NCBI RefSeq assembly: GCF_014648135.1
Contig: NZ_BMQN01000002.1
Span: 1 to 64,000 of the forward strand
DNA: 64,000 nt
Source of the DNA: Deinococcus sedimenti
GTDB lineage: Bacteria; Deinococcota; Deinococci; Deinococcales; Deinococcaceae
Direction: 5' to 3'
Below the pieces are notes generated by a model. That model did not search any database, was not told the origin of the DNA, and worked only from the letters and a program-made list of their open reading frames with translations. How positions within the stretch are numbered: position 1 is the stretch's first letter; each line of letters starts with the position of its first letter. This document shows, piece after piece, positions 44,581-54,600 of the stretch. A program made the position numbers and the translations under genes.

Positions 44581-45639
44581 ATGCCCCTGACCCCCCACCT
44601 GCGCGCCCTCGTGACGGGCACGCCCCCGCACCTGACGCCGCAGACGCAGGTGCAGGAGGCTGCCCGCACCCTCTTCCCGCGCATGGCTGCCCGCCCGCAA
44701 TTGCTGGACGTCTTCACGAACGCGATGATCGACACGCGCGCCCTGGCCCGCCCACTCGACTGGTACCTCACCCCACGCGGTTTCGGCGAGAAGAACGCCG
44801 TCTTCGTGCAGGAAGCCCGCGCCCTGACCCGCCGACTGGCGAAAGAGGCGCTGGACGCCGCGCACATCACGCCCGCCGACGTGGACGCCGTCGTCGTCGT
44901 GAACACCAGCGGCATCAGCGCCCCCAGCCTCGATGCCGACCTGATCGAGCACCTGGGGATCAACCGGCACGCCGCGCGACTGCCCGTGTGGGGCCTCGGC
45001 TGCGCCGGGGGTGCCAGCGGACTGGCCCGCGCCGCCGACCTCGTCCGCGCCGGGTACCGCCGCGTGCTGTACGTCGCCGTGGAACTGTGCAGCCTGACCC
45101 TCGTGCACGGTGACGAGACCAAGAGCAACTTCGTCGGCACCGCCCTCTTCTCCGACGGAGGCGCCGCCGCCGTCCTCGCCCATCCCGACGAACCCGGCCC
45201 TGCCCCCCTGGCTGAACTGTGCGGTGCGTACTCCACCCTGATCGAGGACAGCGAGGACATCATGGGCTGGGACGTCGTGGACGAGGGCCTGAAGGTCCGC
45301 TTCAGCCGCGACATCCCCACCCTGGTGCGCGGCATGATGCACGAGAACGTGCAGGCCGCCTTGAGCGCACACGGCTGGAGCCAGGACACCGTGGACACCT
45401 ACGTCGTCCACCCCGGCGGCGTGAAAGTCCTCAGCGCCTACGAGGAGGCCCTGAACATCCCCGCCGGAGCGCTCGACGCCAGCCGCCACGTCCTGCGCCA
45501 CTACGGCAACATGAGCAGCGTCACCGTCCTGTTCGTCCTGCAGGAAACCCTGCGCGCCCACCCCCAGGGCCGCGCCCTCCTGAGTGCCATGGGACCCGGC
45601 TTCAGCGCCGAACACGTCCTCCTGAACTTCCCCGGCTGA
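44581..45639 (+). CDS. Type III polyketide synthase (chalcone synthase family)
   Basis: 352 residues. The Cys-His-Asn triad is intact: C141 (GLGCAGG), H277 (VVHPGG) and N310 (HYGNMS). These homodimeric enzymes condense a CoA starter with malonyl-CoA; bacterial members make alkylpyrones, resorcinols or naphthalenes. The product cannot be told from sequence. An ATG nine bases earlier (44572) is in frame; CAGAAT lies 7 bases before 44581. No tailoring methyltransferase or carboxylase gene is adjacent. Confidence 0.92.
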   Translation: MPLTPHLRALVTGTPPHLTPQTQVQEAARTLFPRMAARPQLLDVFTNAMIDTRALARPLDWYLTPRGFGEKNAVFVQEARALTRRLAKEALDAAHITPADVDAVVVVNTSGISAPSLDADLIEHLGINRHAARLPVWGLGCAGGASGLARAADLVRAGYRRVLYVAVELCSLTLVHGDETKSNFVGTALFSDGGAAAVLAHPDEPGPAPLAELCGAYSTLIEDSEDIMGWDVVDEGLKVRFSRDIPTLVRGMMHENVQAALSAHGWSQDTVDTYVVHPGGVKVLSAYEEALNIPAGALDASRHVLRHYGNMSSVTVLFVLQETLRAHPQGRALLSAMGPGFSAEHVLLNFPG

Positions 45640-45642
45640 CTG

Positions 45643-46911
45643 TTACAGCCGGTTCAACTCCCGCCTCGCCTCCGCGTAGCCGGGGCGCAGGCGGAGTGCT
45701 TCGCGGTACGCGGCCTGCGCTTCGGCGGTGCGGCCCAGGCCAGTCAGGGCGCGGGCGCGCCAGTAGTGCGCTTCCTCGTGCGTGGGCACCGAGCGCAATA
45801 CCGCGCCCGTCAGGGTCAGGACCCGCGCGTACTGGCCGGTGCGGGTGTACGCCTCCAGCGGCCCGAACGAGTACCACAGGGCGCGCCACGGTAGGCCGCC
45901 CTGAACCCATGCGGGCCGGGTGGGGTCCAGGGTGCGGTCGGGCGCGGCCGCGAACGCCCGGTCGAAGGTGCGGGCGGCGGCGCGGGCGTCCCCGGCGTCC
46001 AGTTGCGCCTGCCCCAGGGTCAGGAAGCCCACGGCGTCGTTGCGCCGTTCCGCCTCGCGCCCGGCGACTCGCAGTGTCTCGGCTTTCTCCTGCGCGCGGT
46101 CGGCCCGCCAACCGAGCACGCCCGCCAGGACCGCCCGTTTCGAGGGTGGCGTGACGATCAGGTACGTGCGCCCGAACGACCGCCACTGCTCGTCGAACTT
46201 CGCGTAGTCCATCCGCAGTGGCCCCAGGTACGAGTCCAGCGCGCTGAACTGCCCGCTGGCGTCGTCGTAGCCGGTCAGCAGGCGGTAGTGCCCCATCCCG
46301 CCCGAGTCCGGCGTGACGAACCACGTTTCCACGATCACCGGGATGCCCGACGCGAGCAGGGAGCGCAGCAGCGTCCGGTCCCCGCCGCGTGCGAGGTGCA
46401 CGTCCATGCCCTGCGCCTGCGCGAACGCCGCGAGCTCCTCCGGCGAGACGTTCACGTCCCCCTTCGACGGCTTGAGTTTCGGGGCGATGTCGTACTGGTT
46501 CAGCGTGCCCCCCCAGCGGCTCAGGGCCATGCCGATCGTGACCGGCCCGCAGTTGTTCAGCCGCTGGTACTCGTGCCGGATGCCCGTGACGCTAGCCCGC
46601 ACAGGCAGGACCCGGGCAGGCGCGGCTGGAGGAGGCGCGGGCGTGACCTCCGGCGTGGGCGGCGGCACCTGGAGCGGAGTGGGCGTGACGGGTTCGGGTT
46701 CAGGGGCGGGTTCTGGGATGGGCTCCGGCTCGCCCGGTGCGGGGGTGACGGGCGCGGGCTCCGCAGCGGGCGGCAGCGCAGGCACCGTGACCTGCCCAGG
46801 GGCGGCGGTCTGTGCCTCCGCACCCGACTGGAAGCGCGTGACACCGAACGCAGCCGCCCCGACGAGCAGGGCAGCAGTCAGCAGCAGGGCAGGGGAAGGC
46901 ATTCCATCCAT
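45643..46911 (-). CDS. C39-type cysteine peptidase with TPR domain
   Basis: 422 residues: N-terminal membrane anchor or signal (about 7-25), a proline/glutamate-rich linker (40-100), a C39 peptidase-like domain with C121 (NNCGPVTIGM), H208 (GHYRLLTGYD) and D226 (ALDSYLG), and C-terminal TPR repeats (about 265-422). C39 peptidases cleave double-glycine leaders in ABC exporters, but here there is no ABC domain, so an extracytoplasmic stand-alone protease is inferred. It converges with the polyketide synthase gene 3 bases away. Confidence 0.8.
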   Translation of the reverse strand: MDGMPSPALLLTAALLVGAAAFGVTRFQSGAEAQTAAPGQVTVPALPPAAEPAPVTPAPGEPEPIPEPAPEPEPVTPTPLQVPPPTPEVTPAPPPAAPARVLPVRASVTGIRHEYQRLNNCGPVTIGMALSRWGGTLNQYDIAPKLKPSKGDVNVSPEELAAFAQAQGMDVHLARGGDRTLLRSLLASGIPVIVETWFVTPDSGGMGHYRLLTGYDDASGQFSALDSYLGPLRMDYAKFDEQWRSFGRTYLIVTPPSKRAVLAGVLGWRADRAQEKAETLRVAGREAERRNDAVGFLTLGQAQLDAGDARAAARTFDRAFAAAPDRTLDPTRPAWVQGGLPWRALWYSFGPLEAYTRTGQYARVLTLTGAVLRSVPTHEEAHYWRARALTGLGRTAEAQAAYREALRLRPGYAEARRELNRL

Positions 46912-47361
46912 CGTCCCCGCCCTTCATGATCCACCCCTGAGGCGAGAAGGTCGCGCAGGTCACGCTGTCGGCACGAGTGCGCCGCGACACCCGCGAGAAG
47001 CCCGCCACAGCTGAAGCCCAAAAAGTAGAACCTTCCGACACGCACCAAGACACAGAGCCACGTGACCGTCGTGGCAACCGAGCCCGTCGCCATTGGCCCT
47101 GACCGCTCGGGGGCGGCCCCTCGCTCATCTTGATTCGTTGGCGTAGGCGCACTCGCTCATAGGCGCGCAGCGCGCGGGGCGCAAGCGGCGAACCCGGAGG
47201 CATGCAGCCCCATCAGTGGCCGTCCCCGCCAGTCACCCACCCGACAAGCCAGAGAAATACCTGCCCAGTGCAACGTAAGCTCCCCCTGCCCCTCTGGGGT
47301 AGGGGGCTGGGGGGTGGGGCAGCCCGCCGCAGGCGCACCCCTTACGCGCGCACTTGTCGGG
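46912..47361. other. 450-base gap between C39 and E1 beta genes
   Basis: Nothing coding is credible here. It holds the upstream region of the C39 gene and the downstream region of the E1 operon, including a hairpin of the dispersed G/C family at 47282-47306. No further structure is recognised. Confidence 0.5.
47282..47306. repeat. G/C-rich hairpin repeat, second copy
   Basis: CCCCCTGCCCC (47282-47292) pairs with GGGGTAGGGGG (47296-47306) with one mismatch, followed by CTGGGGGGTGGGG. It shares its layout with the copy in the DUF5682 gene and may act as terminator for the E1 operon. Confidence 0.5.
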
Positions 47362-48368
47362 TCAGTAGTCCATGACCTGCCGGATCGCCTTCGCGACGCG
47401 CAGCGGGTTGGGTCGGTATACGTCCTCAACGGCGGTGAAGGGCGGGTAGGGCGCGTCGTAGCCGGTGACGCGGACGATAGGGGCGCGGAGGTGTTCGATG
47501 GCTTCCTCGGCGATGACGGCGGCGATTTCGCTGTGGAATCCGGCGGTGCGGGGTGCTTCGGTGACGATGATGGCGCGGCCGGTCTTGGCGACGCTGGTGA
47601 TGATGGTGTCGGTGTCCATGGGGACGAGGGTGCGCAGGTCGATGACTTCCACGCCGATTCCGGCGGCCTGGGCGGCGGCGGCGGCTTTCTGGGCGACTTC
47701 GACCATGCCGCCGTAGCAGATGACGGTGACGTCGTCGCCTTGGGTGACAATGCGGGCTTTGCCGATGGGGACGCGGTAGTCGCCGACTGGGACGTCTTCT
47801 TTGACGCTGCGGTAGAGCTTGATGGCTTCGAAGAAGAAGACGGGGTCGGGGTCGTTGATGGCGCTGAGGAGGAGGCCTTTGGCGTCGGCGGGGGTGCTGG
47901 GGATGACGACTTTGACGCCGGGGGTGTGGGCGAGGATCGCTTCGGGGCTGTCGGCGTGTTGTTCGGGGGTGTGGACGCCGCCGCCGTAGGGGGCGCGGAT
48001 GACCATGGGGAGGTGGTAGCGGCTGCGGGTGCGGTGGCGGTAGCGGCCGAGGTGGGAGAGGATCTGGTCGAGGGCGGGGTAGAGGAAGCCTGCGAACTGG
48101 ATTTCCGCGATGGGTTTGAGGCCCGCGAGGCCCATGCCGATGCCCATGCCGACGATGGCGGCTTCGGCGAGGGGCGTGTCGAACACGCGCCCTTCTCCGT
48201 GTTTGGCCTGGAGGCCGTCGGTGGCGCGGAACACGCCGCCCATGACGCCGACGTCCTCGCCGAAGATGTGGACGGTGTCGTCGGCGGCGAGGGCGATGTC
48301 GAGGGCGTCGTTGATGGCGGCGACCATGGTCATGTTCTTGGTGCCGGTGGGGGGGGTGGCGGTGGCGG

Positions 48369-48372
<4 letters not shown>
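47362..48372 (-). CDS. 2-oxo-acid dehydrogenase E1 component, beta subunit
   Basis: 336 residues with the transketolase pyrimidine domain ([29 protein letters not shown]), the [18 protein letters not shown] and [17 protein letters not shown] stretches, and the C-terminal dimerisation domain. With the alpha subunit it decarboxylates pyruvate or branched-chain 2-oxo acids using thiamine diphosphate. Its ATG overlaps the alpha-subunit stop. The E2 and E3 genes are not in the window. Confidence 0.92.
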
Positions 48373-49541
<1,169 letters not shown>

Positions 49542-49765
49542 GAAGTCTCCTGTCTGGGGGCGTGCGCGGAATCTGAGGCGGCGGGTGCGGGCGCGTCAGT
49601 GCTTGCTTCAGGGCGCGCGGCGCTGGTTCAGCAGCCGGTCACTGCGACGGGGCAGGCCGGAGGAGGGACAGGGCAGAACGTCAGGCATGGCAGGGCAGGT
49701 GGGGGCCGCGCGGCCCCGTCGGGATGAGAAGTGCCTCCCAGCGTAGCAGCCGGGAGGCACAGGAA

Positions 49766-49781
49766 CCAAACGAGCGTTTGG
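49766..49781. promoter_or_regulatory. 16-bp perfect palindrome upstream of the E1 operon
   Basis: CCAAACG-AG-CGTTTGG matches, without exception, the pattern CNAACGNNCGTTNG that I recall for PaaR, a TetR-family regulator of Thermus thermophilus. It lies in the 352-base gap 49542-49893, which otherwise holds repeat copy D and no gene. Confidence 0.5.
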
Positions 49782-49833
49782 AAGGCGGGGACGGGCGCTC
49801 ACAGCGGTTTCCAGTTCCGCCCTGGGGCGAACG

Positions 49834-49889
49834 GCATGCCCTTCAACTCCACCTCCAACCGCTTCGTTGACGACTTCTCGCCCTGCTCG
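49834..49889 (+). repeat. Dispersed hairpin repeat, copy D (core only)
   Basis: The core at 49834-49862 matches copy A at 25 of 29 positions and runs to TTCTCGCCCTGCTCG. The hairpin found in other copies is missing, and the copy abuts the end of the DUF1304 gene. Confidence 0.55.
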
Positions 49890-49893
49890 TTTG

Positions 49894-50247
49894 TCAGCGG
49901 GCCAGCAGCACCGCCAGGATCGCCAGCGTGGCGGGTACCGTCTGGATGAACAGGATGCGGCGGTTCGCGGTGGCCGCGCCGTACAGGCCCGCGACCGCCA
50001 CGCACGCCAGGAAGAACAGCTGAATCGCCGCCGAGCCCGTGATCAGGCCCCAGATCAGGCCCGCCGCCAGGAAACCGTTGTACAGGCCCTGGTTGCCCGC
50101 CATGACGCGGGTCTGCGCCGCGAGTTCCGGCGTGGTCCCGAAGGCCTTCATGGCGCGCGGGGTGGTCCACAGGAACATTTCCAGCACCATGATGTACACG
50201 TGCAGCAGGGCGATCAGGCCCACCAGGACCGCGGCGATCAGGGTCAT
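49894..50247 (-). CDS. DUF1304 membrane protein
   Basis: 117 residues with four membrane segments and the DUF1304 pattern (LLHVYIMVLEMFLWTTPRAMKAFG; NQGLYNGFLAAGLIWG). Function unknown. The ATG overlaps the gltX stop (ATGA), so it is co-transcribed with gltX. Confidence 0.88.
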   Translation of the reverse strand: MTLIAAVLVGLIALLHVYIMVLEMFLWTTPRAMKAFGTTPELAAQTRVMAGNQGLYNGFLAAGLIWGLITGSAAIQLFFLACVAVAGLYGAATANRRILFIQTVPATLAILAVLLAR

Positions 50248-51665
50248 GCGCCCAGCTTCCCGATCCGGGCGACCACCCGGTCACGGCCCAGCGTGGCGAG
50301 CAGGTCCGGCAGGTCCGGGCTCTCCATCGTCCCGGCGACCGCCGCGCGCACGGGGGGCATGACCTTCCCGAGCTTCAGGCCCCGCTCCTCGGCGAACGCC
50401 GCGAAGGCCGCCTTGATGGACGCCGCGTCGAAGGTCGGCAGGTTCTTCAGCGTGGCGGCCAGCTCGGGCAGCAGCTCCCGCGCGCCGTCGATCGCCGCCT
50501 GCGCCTTCTCGGTCACCGGGTACTCCTCCGACCAGAAGTAAGGGGTCTTGTCCATGAACTCGCTGAAGACCTCGATACGGGGCGTCATCAGGCGCACCAC
50601 CGACCGGAAGTAGTCGTCCATGGGGAGGTCCACCTTCTGGCCAGCCAGGAACGCGTGCAGCCTCCGGGCGACCTCGTCCCCTGGCAGCACCTCGCGCAGG
50701 TACTTGCCGTTGTACCAGCGCAGCTTCTCCTGACTGAACACCGGGCCGCCCAGCGTCACGTCCTCCAGCCGGAACACCCGCGCGAATTCCTCCAGGTCGA
50801 ACACCTCCAGGCCGTCCGGGTGCGTCCAGCCCATCGTCGCCAGGAAGTTCAGCATCGCCTCCGGCAGGAACCCCTGCTGCTGGTACCACTCGACGCTCGT
50901 GGGGTTCTTGCGCTTGCTGATCTTGGATTTGTCCGAGTTGCGCAGCAGCGGCATGTGCGCGAACACCGGCTCAGGCCACCCGAACGCGCGGTACAGCAGC
51001 ACGTGAATCGGCGTGCTCGTGATCCACTCCTCGGCGCGGACCACGTGCGTCACGCCCATCAGGCGGTCATCCACCACGTTCGCCAGGTGGTACGTGGGGA
51101 ACCCGTCCGCCTTCAGCAGCACCTTGTCGTCGATCTCGCGGTTCTGGAAGTGAATCGGGTCACGCAGGCGGTCATTCACGACCGTCTCGCCCTCACGCGG
51201 GACCTTCAGGCGGATCACGGCCGCCTCGCCCGCCTCCACCCGCGCCTGCGCCGCCGCCGGGTCCAGCTCACGGCTGGGCACCGCGATCACGCGGCCCTCC
51301 GCCTGCGCCGCCTCCCGCAGCGCCGACAGCTCCTCCGCCGTCTCGAACGCGTAGTACGCGTGCCCGCTCGCCACCAGCTGCCGCGCGTACTCACCGTACA
51401 GATCAAACCTCTCGGACTGACGGTACGGACCGTTCGGACCGCCCTGCAGCGGCGACTCGTCCGGCGTCAGGCCCAGCCACTGCATCATCTGGAAGATGCG
51501 CTTCTCACTGTCCGGCACGTAGCGGTTCCGGTCGGTGTCCTCGATGCGCAGGATGAACTTCCCCCCACCCTGACGGGCCAGCGTGAAATTGAACAGCCCG
51601 ATGTACGCGGTCCCCACATGAGGATCACCGGTCGGGCTCGGAGCAATACGGGTCACAACAGACAT
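50244..51665 (-). CDS. gltX: Glutamyl-tRNA synthetase
   Basis: 473 residues. The HIGH-type motif is PSPTGDPHVGTA (residues 10-20) and the KMSKS equivalent is KISKR. It charges tRNA-Glu; with gatB in the same window the organism may also use transamidation for Gln or Asn tRNAs. The start giving MSVVTRIAPSP is chosen because TATGCT lies 7 bases before it; an ATG 12 bases upstream overlaps that box. Confidence 0.95.
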   Translation of the reverse strand: MSVVTRIAPSPTGDPHVGTAYIGLFNFTLARQGGGKFILRIEDTDRNRYVPDSEKRIFQMMQWLGLTPDESPLQGGPNGPYRQSERFDLYGEYARQLVASGHAYYAFETAEELSALREAAQAEGRVIAVPSRELDPAAAQARVEAGEAAVIRLKVPREGETVVNDRLRDPIHFQNREIDDKVLLKADGFPTYHLANVVDDRLMGVTHVVRAEEWITSTPIHVLLYRAFGWPEPVFAHMPLLRNSDKSKISKRKNPTSVEWYQQQGFLPEAMLNFLATMGWTHPDGLEVFDLEEFARVFRLEDVTLGGPVFSQEKLRWYNGKYLREVLPGDEVARRLHAFLAGQKVDLPMDDYFRSVVRLMTPRIEVFSEFMDKTPYFWSEEYPVTEKAQAAIDGARELLPELAATLKNLPTFDAASIKAAFAAFAEERGLKLGKVMPPVRAAVAGTMESPDLPDLLATLGRDRVVARIGKLGA

Positions 51666-51672
51666 AACGCAC

Positions 51673-51678
51673 AGCATA
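51673..51678 (-). promoter_or_regulatory. -10 box, leaderless start of gltX
   Basis: TATGCT on the minus strand, 7 bases before the ATG at 51665. Confidence 0.45.
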
Positions 51679-51718
51679 CGAAAGGGGGGAGTGGGAAGTG
51701 GGTTGTGGGAAAAGCGAA

Positions 51719-51751
51719 CCCCCTCCGGCCCACGCGGGGTGGGGGAGGGGG
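51719..51751. repeat. G/C-rich hairpin repeat, third copy
   Basis: CCCCCTCC (51719-51726) pairs with GGAGGGGG (51744-51751) around CACGCGGGGTG. It sits between gltX and the ChlI-like ATPase gene, probably also ending the transcript of the latter. Confidence 0.45.
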
Positions 51752-51781
51752 TCCCTCAGAGCTCAGAGCTCACGGCCCTGT

Positions 51782-53233
51782 TCAGTTCCAGCGGCCGCCG
51801 CGCTGCTGGCGCGTTTCGGGTTCCGGCGCGGCGTACAGTTCCTCCGCGCGGGACAGCTTCTTGCGGCCGTACAGGCCCTCCAGGATGAACTCGGCGGCGG
51901 AGACGCGCACGGCGTCCACGCTGCTCGCGGCGACCTCGGCGGCCAGGTCGCTCAGGCCCGGCACCTCCGCCGCGGCTTTCAGGGAGGCGGCGCTGTCCCC
52001 CCCCTGCGGGAAGCGGAAGACGTTCCCGGCCTCGAACCATTTTTCCAGTTCGCGGGTGTTCGCGCTGCCGTAGCGGCGGGCGTATACGGCCCCGGCGGCC
52101 TTGCGGATCACGTCCCGGGCGACGTTGTCCGCGCCCTTGAGTTCACCCTCGTACTCCAGTTCCATCTTCCCGGTGATCGCCGGGAGGCCCGCGTACACGT
52201 CACTGACCCGCACGACCGCGTCGTCGCCCTGCACGAGGCTGCGGCGTTCGGCGTTCGCGGCGGCGACCTCCATCAGCGAGATCGGCAGGCGCTGCGACAC
52301 GCCGCTCAGCTTGTCCACCCGGCCGTCCTCGCGCGCCTGGAAGGCAATTTCTTCGACGAGTTCCGCGATGAACTCCGGCACCGTCACGTCGCCGCTGCGC
52401 ACGGCCTCCTGCGCGGTGATGTCCATGCCCAGGCGCACGTCGGTCGGGTAGTGCGTGCGGATCTCGCTGCCGATGCGGTCCTTGAGCGGCGTGACGATCT
52501 TCCCGCGCGCCGTGTAATCCTCGGGGTTCGCGCTGAAGACCAGCATGACGTCCAGTTCCAGGCGGATGGGGTAGCCCTTGATCTGCACGTCCCCCTCCTG
52601 AAGGATGTTGAACAGCGCCACCTGCACCTTCGGCGCGAGGTCCGCCAGTTCGTTCACGGCGAAGATCCCACGGTTCGCACGGGGCAGCAGCCCGAAGTGC
52701 ATGCTGCGCACGTCACCCAGGCTGGTACCCAGGCGCGCCGCCTTGATCGGGTCCACGTCCCCGATCAGGTCCGCGACCGTCACGTCCGGCGTCGCCAGTT
52801 TCTCCACGTACCGCTCCGCGCGCGGCAGCCAGCGGACCGGCAGGTCCAGCCCGTGCGCCTCCAGCAGCGCGCGGCCCTCGGCACCCACCGGGTTCAGCAC
52901 GTCGTCCGGCATGTCCACGCCCGCGATGACCGGCACCTCCGGGTCCAGCAGTTCCGTGATGGCGCGCAGGATGCGGCTCTTCGCCTGTCCGCGCAGGCCC
53001 AGCAGGATGAAGTTCTGCCGCGCCAGCAGCGCGTTCACCAGCTGCGGAATCACCGTGTCGTCGTACCCCACCACACCGGGGAACAGCTCCTCGCCGCTGC
53101 GCAGCTTGCGGGTCAGGTTGTCCCGCACCTCGTCCTGCACCAGCCGGATCTTCCCGTCGAACGGCGCGCGCCCGGCGTACCCTTCGGTCTGAAGCAGTTC
53201 TCCCAACGTCCTCGCCTTCGCAGTCACGGTCAT
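51782..53233 (-). CDS. Magnesium-chelatase-I/MoxR-like AAA+ ATPase
   Basis: 483 residues. Walker A GLRGQAKS, Walker B-like [13 protein letters not shown], and sensor [12 protein letters not shown]. The long C-terminal region ([23 protein letters not shown]) is as in ChlI/BchI-related proteins. Such ATPases usually pair with a VWA protein, but none is adjacent here. No chlorophyll or cobalamin genes are nearby, so the chelatase label describes the fold only. TACGTT lies 9 bases before the ATG. Confidence 0.88.
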   Translation of the reverse strand: MTVTAKARTLGELLQTEGYAGRAPFDGKIRLVQDEVRDNLTRKLRSGEELFPGVVGYDDTVIPQLVNALLARQNFILLGLRGQAKSRILRAITELLDPEVPVIAGVDMPDDVLNPVGAEGRALLEAHGLDLPVRWLPRAERYVEKLATPDVTVADLIGDVDPIKAARLGTSLGDVRSMHFGLLPRANRGIFAVNELADLAPKVQVALFNILQEGDVQIKGYPIRLELDVMLVFSANPEDYTARGKIVTPLKDRIGSEIRTHYPTDVRLGMDITAQEAVRSGDVTVPEFIAELVEEIAFQAREDGRVDKLSGVSQRLPISLMEVAAANAERRSLVQGDDAVVRVSDVYAGLPAITGKMELEYEGELKGADNVARDVIRKAAGAVYARRYGSANTRELEKWFEAGNVFRFPQGGDSAASLKAAAEVPGLSDLAAEVAASSVDAVRVSAAEFILEGLYGRKKLSRAEELYAAPEPETRQQRGGRWN

Positions 53234-53337
53234 GATGCGCGGAACGTACCACGCACCCAGATGCGGGAATGTGCGACCTGCTGGGAATGAAGGGGGAAGT
53301 GGGCTGTGGTAAGGGCTGGGCACCTGATATGCACTCC

Positions 53338-53453
53338 GGTTGAAAGGTTTGCAACGCCTTTCAACCCGAGCAGAGCGAGCAGGAGAGAAACGGGTTCCGG
53401 AAGTGGAGTTGGCAACCCGGTGTCCTTCCGGGTTGTGAACGAAACAGACGGAA
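53338..53453 (-). repeat. Dispersed hairpin repeat, copy C
   Basis: A 10-bp hairpin (53338-53347 with 53357-53366), the CGAGCAGAGCGAGCA box (53367-53381), a second hairpin CAACCCGG/CCGGGTTG (53413-53420 with 53428-53435) and CGAAACAGACGGAA (53440-53453), the last matching the start of copy A at 13 of 14 positions on the other strand. Confidence 0.6.
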
Positions 53454-53487
53454 CCCGTATGAGGCAACCCGGCGGCTCTCCCGACCG

Positions 53488-53493
53488 TACTGT
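53488..53493 (+). promoter_or_regulatory. -10 box, leaderless start of the 111-residue membrane protein gene
   Basis: TACTGT, 7 bases before the ATG at 53501. Confidence 0.4.
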
Positions 53494-53500
53494 GGGTCAG

Positions 53501-53836
53501 ATGCAACCCACGGCCGCCGCCCGCCCCGCCCTGCTGCCCATCCTGCTGCTGATCCCAGCCGCTGCCCTGACCCTGTGGATCGCCGGAGCCACCTTCGACG
53601 CGGGGACCACGAGCGCCCTGGGCCGCACGCTCCGTTACGTGGCCCTGACGCCCCTGTTGCTGATCACGGTCAACCGCCTGCCCTGGACGACGTTCGCGCT
53701 GCTGTCCTGCGGGTGGATCAGTGGCGTCCTGACCGTCACCGCCGCGCTGGCGGGCACCGTGAACTGGCTGTTCGGCGCGCCCGCGCTGCTGCTGGCGCTG
53801 GCCTGCGCCGCCGGATTTGCCCTGCTGCGCCGCTGA
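53501..53836 (+). CDS. Small membrane protein, hypothetical
   Basis: 111 residues with four membrane segments (about 9-28, 42-56, 60-80, 86-108). The start [13 protein letters not shown] is chosen from the -10 box position; an open frame extends upstream through repeat copy C but is not conserved-looking. It is flanked on both sides by copies of the dispersed repeat. No family recognised. Confidence 0.65.
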   Translation: MQPTAAARPALLPILLLIPAAALTLWIAGATFDAGTTSALGRTLRYVALTPLLLITVNRLPWTTFALLSCGWISGVLTVTAALAGTVNWLFGAPALLLALACAAGFALLRR

Positions 53837-53884
53837 TCCGGACGAGGCCACGGGCCCTCTCGGCCCCGGCGTTCTGACAGCAGA

Positions 53885-53975
53885 ATTCAGAGGTATTGAA
53901 GGGCTTCTTCAATACCTCTGAATCGAGCGGAGCGAGCACCTGAGAAGGGCGGCGGTTGAACGTGGAGGTGAGGGA
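53885..53975 (-). repeat. Dispersed hairpin repeat, copy B
   Basis: A perfect 17-bp hairpin (53885-53901 with 53907-53923) followed by CGAGCGGAGCGAGCA and CCTGAGAAG, the reverse complement of the core in copy A. The hairpin stem TCAGAGGTATTGA is the same in A and B. Confidence 0.65.
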
Positions 53976-54021
53976 CGTGGGTGGGAGGAGCGTGCTGGTG
54001 ACCCCACGACGACACGCTCTG

Positions 54022-54510
54022 TCAGTCGCTGCTGCCGGCGCTCGCGGCGTCCTGCTGGTCCTCCAGCACCTTGAAAGCGCAGGTGGCTGCCAGCGCCGCC
54101 ACGAGGGGCGGCACCCCATGCAGGCTGAGGGTGACGTCCTTGCCCTCCACGACCCCGCCGATCCGGCCGTGCAGGCGCCCGTCCTCTGCGGTCAGGTTCA
54201 CGTCCTTCCCGTTGATGCGGCCCGAGAAGCGACCCTCGATCCGCGGGCCACTGCGCGTCAGGTGAAGGTCGTCCCCTTCGATCCGGCCCCCGAGTCGCAC
54301 GTCCACGTGATCCTCACTGAGGTGCCCGGCCGCGTCGAATCCGTCGAACGTCCCGCCGATCCGCCCGGCGACCTGTCCCTCCTGCACGGTCAGGCGGATG
54401 TCCTTGCCCTCGAAGCGGCCACCGATCCGGCCGTCCAGGTGCGTGCCGTTCCACGCAGCCCTCACGTCGTAGACCACCGAGATCCCGCCGATCCGTCCAT
54501 TCAGTTCCAT
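54022..54510 (-). CDS. GRIGG-repeat protein, hypothetical
   Basis: 162 residues from ATG at 54510 (a GTG two codons earlier is possible; TACCGG lies 6 bases before the ATG). It consists of six or seven imperfect repeats of 20-23 residues with the pattern GR(I/F)(G/S)G-x-(F/I/V)-(E/N/D)-G-(K/D/F)-D-(V/I/L), suggesting a beta-solenoid or curtain. The C-terminus has one hydrophobic stretch (PLVAALAATCAFKVL). No known family was recognised. Confidence 0.7.
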   Translation of the reverse strand: MELNGRIGGISVVYDVRAAWNGTHLDGRIGGRFEGKDIRLTVQEGQVAGRIGGTFDGFDAAGHLSEDHVDVRLGGRIEGDDLHLTRSGPRIEGRFSGRINGKDVNLTAEDGRLHGRIGGVVEGKDVTLSLHGVPPLVAALAATCAFKVLEDQQDAASAGSSD

Positions 54511-54600
54511 ACCCACCCGGTACGGGGCCAGGGTCGCCCGGGTTGCCGGACCGCGGCCCGGGTAGCGGTCCGGTGCACGACCTCCCCCGGGTCTCCGGCG

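Noticed and set aside
53290..53500. An upstream extension of the 53501 membrane-protein gene through repeat copy C
   Set aside because: The extension is repeat DNA; a -10 box 7 bases before 53501 fits the shorter form.
54022..54510. Tandem repeats as a CRISPR array
   Set aside because: The regularity is in the protein (20-23 residue repeats); DNA copies are diverged and there are no unique spacers or cas genes.
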